From Bacteroidota bacterium (GTDB lineage Bacteria; Bacteroidota; Bacteroidia; Bacteroidales; Tenuifilaceae): DNA of 5,553 bases. The DNA lies in assembly GCA_023406715.1 (NCBI GenBank), contig JAEXVC010000079.1:1-5553 (forward strand), read 5' to 3'. Of the stretch, positions 1 through 5,553 are shown piece after piece. The stretch's first letter is position 1. Every line of letters starts with the position of its first letter. The notes under the pieces were generated by a model. That model was given only the letters and a program-made list of their open reading frames with translations. It had not been told where the DNA came from and searched no databases. The translations under genes were made by a program, and so were the position numbers.

Positions 1-1079
1 AACCCGGAATTGGAAAATCCCCCTTGGCGTTGCAGGTTGCACTGGGTTTAGATAACCTGAAGGTACTTTACATCTCGGGCGAGGAAAGTGCTCGACAAGT
101 TAAAATTCGTGCCGATAGGATAAACCCGAAGAATCAATCCTGCCTAATTCTGAACGAAACCCTTTTGGAGAATATTCTTACTCAGGCCGAAAATATTACT
201 CCAGATTTGATTGTAATAGACTCAATTCAAACGCTATATTCCGATTCTATTGAATCATCGCCCGGAAGTGTTTCGCAGGTGAGGGAAACCGCCGCGGCAC
301 TTTTGCGCTATGCCAAAACAATTGGAACTCCGATTATTCTGATTGGACATATCACAAAGGATGGAAGCATTGCTGGTCCTAAGGTTTTGGAGCATATTGT
401 TGATGTGGTGTTACAGTTCGAGGGTGACCAGAATTACCTATACCGAATTCTCCGCTCTGGCAAGAACAGGTTTGGCTCCACATCGGAGATTGGTATTTTT
501 GAGATGCAGAATTCAGGCTTAGTAGAAGTGACTAATCCTTCGGAGATATTACTATCGCATCGCGACGAGATGCTGAGTGGTGTTTGCGTTGCCGCTACAA
601 TTGATGGTGCTAGGCCATTCCTAATTGAGACACAATCGTTGGTTAGCTCCGCCGTTTACGGAACACCCCAGCGAGCCACAACTGGATTTGATGCTCGTAG
701 GTTGAATATGCTACTGGCAGTTTTGGAGCGCAGGGCTGGCTTTAGACTTTCGCAGAAGGATGTTTTCTTGAACATCGCGGGTGGAATAAAGGTAAGCGAC
801 CCAGCCATTGACCTTGCCGTAATCTCGGCAATTCTTTCATCAACCTTCGATACTCCAATTCAGGGTACAACTTGCTTTGCTGCAGAGGTTGGTCTTTCTG
901 GCGAAATTCGTCCAGTAAACAGACTCGACCAGCGAATTGCTGAAGCCAAAAAGTTGGGTATGGATAGAATATTTGTCTCCAAGTATAACATTAAAGGGAT
1001 AGATTTGAATGGTGGTATAAAGGTTATCCCAATTGGAAGGATTGAGGAGTTGGTAAAGTTATTGTTTGGAAAGAATTAG
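1..1079 (+). CDS. radA: DNA repair protein RadA (Sms), 5'-truncated by window edge
   Basis: RadA is a RecA-like ATPase acting on recombination intermediates, where it promotes branch migration during repair and recombination. The frame is open from base 3, and the visible 358 residues begin inside Walker A (PGIGKS, 3-20). The TTG at 24 lies within that motif and is not the start. The Walker B strand LIVIDS follows, with its Asp at 219-221. The RadA hallmark KNRFG is at 462-476. The C-terminal half is the Lon-protease-like domain, with DPAIDLA at 798-818 and GLSGEIRPV at 891-917. The Lon catalytic Ser and Lys appear replaced (Ala in DPAID, Asp in NRLDQ), as expected for the non-proteolytic RadA domain. 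The family is about 455 residues long, so roughly 95 are missing, including the N-terminal four-cysteine zinc finger. The residue after GKS is Pro instead of the usual Thr. Identification is secure. Confidence 0.97.
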   Translation, partial: PGIGKSPLALQVALGLDNLKVLYISGEESARQVKIRADRINPKNQSCLILNETLLENILTQAENITPDLIVIDSIQTLYSDSIESSPGSVSQVRETAAALLRYAKTIGTPIILIGHITKDGSIAGPKVLEHIVDVVLQFEGDQNYLYRILRSGKNRFGSTSEIGIFEMQNSGLVEVTNPSEILLSHRDEMLSGVCVAATIDGARPFLIETQSLVSSAVYGTPQRATTGFDARRLNMLLAVLERRAGFRLSQKDVFLNIAGGIKVSDPAIDLAVISAILSSTFDTPIQGTTCFAAEVGLSGEIRPVNRLDQRIAEAKKLGMDRIFVSKYNIKGIDLNGGIKVIPIGRIEELVKLLFGKN

Positions 1080-1086
1080 AGATTTG

Positions 1087-1142
1087 GTACAGCGTTAAAC
1101 GTTGGTCGTGAATCGAAAATCGTTTAACTATTAACATTTAAC
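1087..1142. repeat. Degenerate 7-bp-period array (eight heptads) upstream of the membrane protein gene
   Basis: Read in units of seven, this stretch gives eight consecutive heptads that all end in C (1093, 1100, 1107, 1114, 1121, 1128, 1135, 1142). The first six also begin with G. Typical units are gttaaac and gtgaatc, and the last three end in ttaac. Only one C in the array (1090) falls outside the register. The array fills most of the radA to membrane-protein spacer and ends 13 bases before the ATG at 1156. The period is seen directly. Function is unknown: a protein-binding array, a 5' UTR element or a decayed slippage-born tandem repeat are all possible. Confidence 0.7.
1094..1128. repeat. 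8-bp perfect inverted repeat within the heptad array
   Basis: gttaaacg (1094-1101) and its exact reverse complement cgtttaac (1121-1128) flank a 19-base spacer. The stem is AT-rich and is not followed by a clear T-run on the + strand, apart from ttttcttttt at 1146-1155, which is 17 bases further on. It could form a weak hairpin downstream of radA or serve as a dyad operator. It may also be a by-product of the heptad repeat. It does not look like a convincing intrinsic terminator. Confidence 0.4.
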
Positions 1143-1155
1143 GAGTTTTCTTTTT

Positions 1156-1761
1156 ATGCGCGATTTTTCAATCTACACAGTTGTTGCTCTTAATATATTT
1201 ATTTTAGTTCGATACTGTTGGTTGCTCTACAAAAAAGAAATTAAGCCAGCCCTAGCAATGTGGCTGTTTTTTTCGATTGCTGTAATAATGAGTTTAGTAA
1301 CCTATATGGCCGAGGGCAATCACGGATTTTTGGATAATATCCTTAACACAGCCGATATTGTTTATGTTGTTACTGTTACAATTGCAATTCTTATATGGGG
1401 CGATAAGAGTTCTAAGTTCACAAAGTTTGACACAGGCTGTTTAGTAGCGGTGCTATTAATTGTCCTTTTCTGGATTATTACGCAGGACCATATTATTACA
1501 AATTTCTGCATTCAAGGTATAATGGTTATTTCATACTTTCCCGTAGTTAAACGTCTTTTAGAATCCAGAGAAAACACGGAGCCCTTTTCTGTTTGGTTTA
1601 TAATGATGCTTAACCCAGCAATTTCACTTCTCTCGAGTAAAGGAACTCTAGCTACCGTTTACTCTGTAAGGGCAATTATTTGCGTTGCAGTTCTAATGTT
1701 ACTGATGCTTAGGGTTGAAATACTTGCAAGGAAAGAAGCCAAACATTCATCGGTGCAATAG
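1156..1761 (+). CDS. Small polytopic membrane protein, about seven TM segments, function unknown
   Basis: This 201-residue protein is almost entirely hydrophobic. Probable membrane segments are at residues 6-25, 31-51, 61-81, 92-110, 112-132, 143-161 and 164-187. Short charged loops separate them (KKEIK at 26-30, GDKSSKFTKFD at 82-92, KRLLESRENTE at 132-142), and the tail is basic (ARKEAKH). There is no cleavable signal peptide, so it should sit in the inner membrane. The layout recalls unnamed bacterial proteins with SWEET/PQ-loop-like topology: a Lys-Pro opening segment 2 with a following Trp, a loop after an IxxWG-like end of segment 3, and an 'S/GYFPxxKR' end of segment 5 with Pro129. That resemblance is inference from memory, not a search. 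The ATG at 1156 is the first start in frame after the spacer and has no Shine-Dalgarno sequence, as is normal in Bacteroidota. It is co-directional with radA, 76 bases downstream, but no functional link is evident. Confidence 0.8.
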   Translation: MRDFSIYTVVALNIFILVRYCWLLYKKEIKPALAMWLFFSIAVIMSLVTYMAEGNHGFLDNILNTADIVYVVTVTIAILIWGDKSSKFTKFDTGCLVAVLLIVLFWIITQDHIITNFCIQGIMVISYFPVVKRLLESRENTEPFSVWFIMMLNPAISLLSSKGTLATVYSVRAIICVAVLMLLMLRVEILARKEAKHSSVQ

Positions 1762-1786
1762 TTATCAACACCATTACTTTTTCTGC

Positions 1787-1801
1787 ATTAAAAGTTTTAA
1801 T
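1787..1801. repeat. 15-base AT palindrome attaaaa-g-ttttaat
   Basis: Two perfect 7-base arms (1787-1793 and 1795-1801) surround a single central G, 25 bases after the membrane protein stop codon. As RNA the loop would have to open to three bases, leaving a six-pair stem of A-U pairs only. That is weak for a terminator, and there is no strong T-tract after it. A dyad operator for the downstream FAD dehydrogenase/ABC pair is possible but unsupported. In AT-rich spacer DNA such a palindrome can also arise by chance. Confidence 0.35.
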
Positions 1802-1808
1802 ATTACTG

Positions 1809-1878
1809 CTAGTTCTGTTTTGATTTTACTGAACGTTGCTTTCTGATGTCTTGTGTCTAATATCTAGCGTCTTAAGTT
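1809..1878. repeat. Second degenerate 7-bp-period array, directly before the FAD dehydrogenase start
   Basis: The clearest part is 1837-1871. Five heptads in a row start with T and end in TC, with C at 1843, 1850, 1857, 1864 and 1871. Units include tgatgtc and taatatc. A sixth, degraded unit (ttaagtt) abuts the ATG at 1879. The register can be followed weakly upstream to about 1809 (C at 1815 and 1829, missed at 1822 and 1836). The units differ from those before the membrane protein gene, but share the seven-base step and the terminal C. There is no Shine-Dalgarno sequence in it. Function is unknown. Confidence 0.6.
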
Positions 1879-3150
1879 ATGAAAATAGCAGTTATAGGTT
1901 TTGGTGCAGCAGCAATTGGACTGCTGGAGAGAATGAAGGATACCGAACACGAAATCCACGTGTTCGAGAAAAGCCCGGATATCTATTCGTCTAGCATTTC
2001 GGGGATAAGAGCCGATGGAAAGTTGTTTGTCTCGTCCGAGATGGGTGGCGATATTTTTATCGACCCAATACTGCAACGCAAACTGGTCGATTTCTACATC
2101 AACTTTACTGAACGCAAGCATGTTGAAACAGGCAAATCGTTCAGCTCACAAACTTACTACAAGCAGTTTTATGAGAAAGGTTTTATGCCGATATCATCGG
2201 AGTTTTTCCATATTGGCACCGACCAACTCAAAGAGGTGCTTTTCAATATCTATGCGATGTTTGGAAAATCGTCGAACATCCACTTCCATTTCGATGCCGA
2301 GATAACCAGCGTTGAGCCGAATAATGGTGGTATAATAATCAACAATTCCGATTATTTTGATACTGCAGTTGTAGCAGTTGGGCGAAGTGGGCATAAACTT
2401 ATCAATAAGCTTATTGGCGAGAATCCAACTTTGGTGCAGAATAATACCAAGGTCGATTTGGGTATTCGATACGAGGTTCCGAACCATATTGTTGAGGAAC
2501 TCAACAAGGAGATGTACGAGTTCAAGGTGAAGTACAAGAGCCGCACAGGTTATATGGTTCGTACATTCTGTAACAATCCATCAGGATTTGTGGTAACTGA
2601 GAATTATGGCGATTTTACAACCGTGAACGGCCACGCTAAGATGCGCGAAAAGAGCACCAATACTAACTTTGCAATACTTGCATCGCTAGTGCTAACCGAG
2701 CCATTTAAGGACCCAATTGGCTATGGCTCATATATAGCAAAACTATCGAATTTGTTGGCTGGCGAAGGAAAAGTTATACTCCAAACCTACAGCCACTTTA
2801 AGGAATCGAAACGTACAAAAAACCTATACCGAGTGTTACCAACGCTTGAACATGATAAATACATTCTGGGTGATATAAACCTTGCCTTTCCAAGGCGAAT
2901 AATTGAAAGCATCATTGATTTTGTAGAAAACCTTGATACCGTTATTCCTGGTATTGCCATCAACGATAATTTGGTTTATGCCCCAGAAATTAAGTTCTAC
3001 TCCAATAGGTTGAACAACATAACCAATCCAAAGCTCAAGTTTGTTGGCGATTGTTCTGGAGCAACACGCTCAATTATTTACGCCACTGCTCACGGATACC
3101 TTATGGGCGAAGCAATTCTGAATAATCAATTTTCAAACACATCGCTTTAA
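1879..3150 (+). CDS. FAD-dependent dehydrogenase of the COG2509 type (uncharacterised)
   Basis: This is a 423-residue flavoprotein, probably cytosolic, with no signal peptide. The N-terminal Rossmann fold carries the dinucleotide motif GFGAAAIG (residues 7-14) and an acidic ribose-binding residue at the end of strand 2 (Glu30 in HVFEKSP). A second nucleotide-fold strand is VVAVGRSG (164-171). The middle holds the family's distinctive blocks: VDLGIRYEVP (192-201) and the Arg-Thr-Gly / VRTFC / P-G-VV region (222-239, with Cys231). Near the C-terminus, EIKFYSNRLN (370-379) precedes GDCSGATRSI (390-399), the FAD-closing motif. These match the uncharacterised FAD dehydrogenases grouped as COG2509; the substrate is not known. 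Many relatives carry about 80 extra residues before the Rossmann fold. Here the first Met stands right at the fold, so this is the short form. The ATG at 1879 follows a heptad array without a Shine-Dalgarno sequence. The stop overlaps the ABC ATPase start by one base (TAATG), implying a shared transcript and coupled translation. Confidence 0.88.
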   Translation: MKIAVIGFGAAAIGLLERMKDTEHEIHVFEKSPDIYSSSISGIRADGKLFVSSEMGGDIFIDPILQRKLVDFYINFTERKHVETGKSFSSQTYYKQFYEKGFMPISSEFFHIGTDQLKEVLFNIYAMFGKSSNIHFHFDAEITSVEPNNGGIIINNSDYFDTAVVAVGRSGHKLINKLIGENPTLVQNNTKVDLGIRYEVPNHIVEELNKEMYEFKVKYKSRTGYMVRTFCNNPSGFVVTENYGDFTTVNGHAKMREKSTNTNFAILASLVLTEPFKDPIGYGSYIAKLSNLLAGEGKVILQTYSHFKESKRTKNLYRVLPTLEHDKYILGDINLAFPRRIIESIIDFVENLDTVIPGIAINDNLVYAPEIKFYSNRLNNITNPKLKFVGDCSGATRSIIYATAHGYLMGEAILNNQFSNTSL

Positions 3151-4757
3151 TGCTGAGCGTTGAGAATTTAACCGTTGCCTTTGGGAACAATGAGGTGGTA
3201 AAGGGAATCAGTTTTCATCTCAACTCTGGTGAAATACTTGGAATTGTTGGTGAATCGGGCTCCGGAAAATCCATTTCATCGCTCTGTATAATGGGTCTGC
3301 TACCAAACAGTGCGGTGGTTAAATCAGGCTCAATTCTTTTTACAAAAGACAAATCTAACAAGGTTGATTTGATAAAAATCTCCAATGAGGAACATCGACA
3401 GCTAAGAGGAAATGATATTGCGATGATTTTTCAGGAGCCACATACCTCGCTGAATCCATCGATGCGATGTGGAAAGCAACTGTTGGAAGCCGTGGAATTG
3501 AATTCTGGGCTGAAAGGAAAGTCTGCTGAAGATAGATGTATGGCTTTGCTTACAGAGATGCAACTACCTGACCCTAAAAAGATTTATAGAAGCCATCCAC
3601 ACCAGCTTAGTGGCGGACAAAAACAACGGGTGATGATTGCTATTGCCCTTGCAGGCAATCCGAAACTACTTATTGCCGATGAACCAACCACGGCGCTTGA
3701 TGTAACAGTTCAAAAAAGTATTCTTGCCCTTTTGAACGATATTAGGAACCGCTACCAAATGGGAATAGTATTTATATCGCACGATTTGAGCGTAATTGAG
3801 GAGGTTGCCGATAAGGTAATTGTAATGAAACTTGGCGAAATTGTCGAGAGTGGAAACGCCAAGGAAGTTTTTAAATCGCCAGTGCATTCTTATACTCAAG
3901 CATTAATCAATTTTAGAAAATCGTTAAACTCACCCAATAATTCAACAATAAATAATTTAAGCAACAAAAATATATTCAGCGTAACCAACCTTGAGGTTCT
4001 GTATGGAAAACAGAACAAGTTTTTTAAGCGATTGTCAAATAGGTTTGTTGCAGTAAACAAGGTAAGTTTCGATTTGATAGAAGGGGAAACACTTGGATTG
4101 GTAGGCGAATCGGGTTCTGGCAAAAGTACAATAGGACGTTCAATACTCAGGTTGATTAAAAAAAGTTCGGGGAACATCACCTATAATGGCAGGACTATAG
4201 AGAGTTTTACTAATGAAGAGATGTTAAATTTTAGGCGTGAAGTTCAGTTGATTTTTCAAGACCCCTATTCATCGCTTAATCCTCGGTTAACAGTTGGTCA
4301 GGCTCTTATGGAACCGATGCTATACCACGGATTGGTTAAGAAAACAGACGAGGCAAAGCAAATAGTTTTAAATCTTCTTGATAAGGTAAAGTTATCCGAA
4401 AACAGTTTTTATAGGTATCCCCACGAGTTTTCAGGCGGCCAGCGTCAACGTATAGTAATTGCTAGAGCACTAACACTTCAGCCCAAGGTGCTTATCTGTG
4501 ATGAAATTATCTCGGCTCTCGATGTTGCCATACAAGCGCAGATTCTAGATTTGCTCGATGAGTTGAAAAGGGATTTTAACCTAACTTACCTATTCATTTC
4601 GCATGACTTGGGCGTTGTGCGCCACATCAGCGACAGGGTTATTGTTCTCCAGCACGGAAACATTATAGAATTAGGGCCTGTGAATGAAATATTCGACAGG
4701 CCCCAAAGCGATTATACTAAGAATTTGATTGATTCTGTTCCTGGATTAAAGGATTAG
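3150..4757 (+). CDS. Fused double ABC transporter ATPase, peptide/nickel (Dpp/Opp, YejF-like) type
   Basis: This 535-residue protein has two complete nucleotide-binding domains and would power an oligopeptide or dipeptide importer from the cytoplasmic face. Domain 1 has Walker A GESGSGKS (34-41), Q-loop Gln95, signature LSGGQ (153-157), Walker B LLIADE (173-178) and H-loop His211. Domain 2 has Walker A GESGSGKS (319-326), Q-loop Gln370, signature FSGGQ (427-431), Walker B VLICDE (447-452) and His485. Each domain ends with the peptide-transporter extension (SPVHSYTQALI at 243-253, RPQSDYTKNLI at 517-527). A polar Asn/Ser-rich linker (about 255-275) joins them, so this corresponds to DppD and DppF in one chain. 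The second D-loop region reads DEIISALD instead of the common DEP-SALD. All catalytic residues are present, so both sites should be active. No permease or binding-protein gene lies in the window. The first base of its ATG is the last base of the upstream dehydrogenase stop, and its own stop overlaps the convergent PBP stop. Confidence 0.95.
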   Translation: MLSVENLTVAFGNNEVVKGISFHLNSGEILGIVGESGSGKSISSLCIMGLLPNSAVVKSGSILFTKDKSNKVDLIKISNEEHRQLRGNDIAMIFQEPHTSLNPSMRCGKQLLEAVELNSGLKGKSAEDRCMALLTEMQLPDPKKIYRSHPHQLSGGQKQRVMIAIALAGNPKLLIADEPTTALDVTVQKSILALLNDIRNRYQMGIVFISHDLSVIEEVADKVIVMKLGEIVESGNAKEVFKSPVHSYTQALINFRKSLNSPNNSTINNLSNKNIFSVTNLEVLYGKQNKFFKRLSNRFVAVNKVSFDLIEGETLGLVGESGSGKSTIGRSILRLIKKSSGNITYNGRTIESFTNEEMLNFRREVQLIFQDPYSSLNPRLTVGQALMEPMLYHGLVKKTDEAKQIVLNLLDKVKLSENSFYRYPHEFSGGQRQRIVIARALTLQPKVLICDEIISALDVAIQAQILDLLDELKRDFNLTYLFISHDLGVVRHISDRVIVLQHGNIIELGPVNEIFDRPQSDYTKNLIDSVPGLKD

Positions 4758-5553
4758 AAGAATTCTATCTCGTTAATCTCATCATCCATTTTACTATCGC
4801 AGTTCAAGTTGATGTACTTCTGAAGAACGGGTCTATCCCAATCGTCTTCTGGAGTAATTCCCAACGAAGGGTCAGCATAAACCTTTTGAAGGAAATTTGC
4901 AAAAACAGGTAAAGCCATGCTTGCTCCTTGTCCCATTTTAAGATTATCAAAATGCACAGCCCTATCCTCTGCGCCAGTCCAAACACCTGCAACTAGGTTC
5001 GGAGTAATTCCCATAAACCAACCATCGGAATGGTTTTGGGTTGTACCGGTTTTGCCACCAATTTTACCCGGAAGTTGATACTTGTAGCGTAATCGAACTC
5101 CAGTACCTTGGTTAACCACCCCTTCTAGCAGATTAACCATTAAAAAAGCGGTTTGGTCGCTAATTGCTTCGGTTTTAGTTGTGTTGAATTGCGCCAAAAC
5201 GTTACCATTTCTATCCTCAATACGGGTAACAAAAATAGGTTCAACATGTACGCCTTTATTAACAAAGGTTCCATAAGCACCAACCATTTCGTATAAACTA
5301 AAATCGAATGGTCCAAGGAATATTGAATACACAGGTTCTACCTTGCTATGAATACCTAATTGTTTAATCATATCAACTACCGCTTCTGGGGTAAACTGTT
5401 TCAGAACCCAAGCAGATATATAGTTTACAGAGTTTGCTAGTCCCCATTTTAACGTAACCATTTTGCCATCATATTTTGACGGAGACGAGTTTTTGGGAGT
5501 GTATGTAGAGTCAGCAACTAAGAAAGTTTGAGGTACATTAGGAACCTCTAAAC
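4754..5553 (-). CDS. Class A penicillin-binding protein (PBP1A type), C-terminal transpeptidase part, 5'-truncated by window edge
   Basis: This is the C-terminal 265 residues of a bifunctional glycosyltransferase/transpeptidase that polymerises and cross-links peptidoglycan in the periplasm. The frame stays open past the Met codon at 5461 to the window edge, and those extra 30 codons read as PBP1A-like sequence (VPQTFLVADS, then YDGKMVTLKWGLANS). The Met at 5461 is therefore internal. Two of the three catalytic motifs are visible: SVN (the SxN motif, 5431-5423) and KTG in GGKTGTT (Lys-Thr-Gly at 5053-5045). The serine of SxxK, the glycosyltransferase domain and the N-terminal membrane anchor lie beyond the right edge. 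Full-length relatives are about 700-800 residues. The short C-terminal tail after the domain is acidic and ends in two phenylalanines (MDDEINEIEFF). It is transcribed leftward, convergent with the ABC gene, and its TAA (4756-4754) overlaps the other gene's TAG. The gene could be mrcA/ponA-like, but the exact paralogue cannot be told from this part. Confidence 0.94.
   Translation of the reverse strand, partial: LEVPNVPQTFLVADSTYTPKNSSPSKYDGKMVTLKWGLANSVNYISAWVLKQFTPEAVVDMIKQLGIHSKVEPVYSIFLGPFDFSLYEMVGAYGTFVNKGVHVEPIFVTRIEDRNGNVLAQFNTTKTEAISDQTAFLMVNLLEGVVNQGTGVRLRYKYQLPGKIGGKTGTTQNHSDGWFMGITPNLVAGVWTGAEDRAVHFDNLKMGQGASMALPVFANFLQKVYADPSLGITPEDDWDRPVLQKYINLNCDSKMDDEINEIEFF

Noticed and set aside
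24..26. TTG as a start codon for radA
   Set aside because: The frame is open upstream to the window edge and those codons encode the Walker A motif, so the true start lies outside.
1080..1155. Intrinsic terminator after radA
   Set aside because: The inverted repeat there is AT-rich with a long loop, and the T-rich run is 17 bases away from the stem, so it does not fit a standard terminator.
1775..1782. TACTTTTT as a Bacteroidota -7 promoter element (consensus TAnnTTTG)
   Set aside because: The last base mismatches and there is no TTG at the expected distance upstream. In a T-rich spacer the match is not meaningful.
1864..2121. Open frame of 85 codons on the minus strand over the start of the FAD dehydrogenase
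   Set aside because: It is antisense to a well-supported gene, has no recognisable motif, and its composition is that of a complementary shadow.
2015..2305. Open frame of 96 codons on the plus strand inside the FAD dehydrogenase
   Set aside because: It is an out-of-frame reading of a gene whose main frame carries clear FAD-family motifs throughout.
2194..2546. Two minus-strand open frames (2194-2487 and 2352-2546)
   Set aside because: Both are antisense to the FAD dehydrogenase and show no domain or start signal.
3249..4127. Near-identical sequence at the two Walker A sites of the ABC gene (3249-3272 and 4104-4127)
   Set aside because: This is explained by the two homologous ATPase domains of one fused protein, not by a separate repeat element.
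3666..4180. Two minus-strand open frames (3666-3899 and 3896-4180) that nearly abut
   Set aside because: They are antisense to the ABC ATPase. Their translation is the complement of conserved ATPase motifs, including the second Walker A.
4804..4992. Minus-strand open frame of 62 codons inside the PBP gene
   Set aside because: It is another frame of the same strand as the PBP, with no independent signal.
5459..5461. ATG (minus strand) as the start of the PBP gene
   Set aside because: The frame continues open to the right edge with PBP1A-like sequence, and a transpeptidase lacking SxxK would make no sense as a full gene.

Overview
The window looks like chromosomal DNA of a Bacteroidota bacterium, probably Bacteroidales-like. 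This rests on the AT-leaning composition, the absence of Shine-Dalgarno sequences before all three visible starts, and the overall style of the RadA, PBP1A and fused ABC proteins. The genus cannot be fixed from sequence reading alone. Nothing here suggests a phage, transposon, CRISPR array or RNA gene.

Layout: (1) 1-1079 (+) is the 3' three quarters of radA, the DNA repair and recombination ATPase, cut by the left edge inside its Walker A motif. (2) 1080-1155 is a short intergenic region filled by a degenerate array with a period of 7 bases. (3) 1156-1761 (+) encodes a small protein with about seven membrane segments and no assigned function. (4) 1762-1878 is a second intergenic region, with an AT-only palindrome and a second period-7 array that runs almost to the next ATG. 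(5) 1879-3150 (+) encodes an FAD-dependent dehydrogenase of the uncharacterised COG2509 type. (6) 3150-4757 (+) encodes a double ABC ATPase of the oligopeptide/dipeptide (DppD-DppF fusion, YejF-like) type. Its start codon shares one base with the dehydrogenase stop codon. (7) 4754-5553 (-) is the C-terminal transpeptidase part of a class A penicillin-binding protein (PBP1A type). It is convergent with the ABC gene, the two stop codons overlap, and it runs off the right edge.

The only pair with strong evidence of co-expression is the FAD dehydrogenase and the ABC ATPase (TAATG overlap). The ATPase has no permease or substrate-binding gene beside it, so it must use partners encoded elsewhere. 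radA and the membrane protein are co-directional but separated by spacers. The PBP belongs to a different, leftward transcript.

The genes themselves are mostly housekeeping. The least explained signal is the pair of heptad arrays, one immediately upstream of each gene that has a spacer in front of it. In both, cytosines recur every seventh base over several units.
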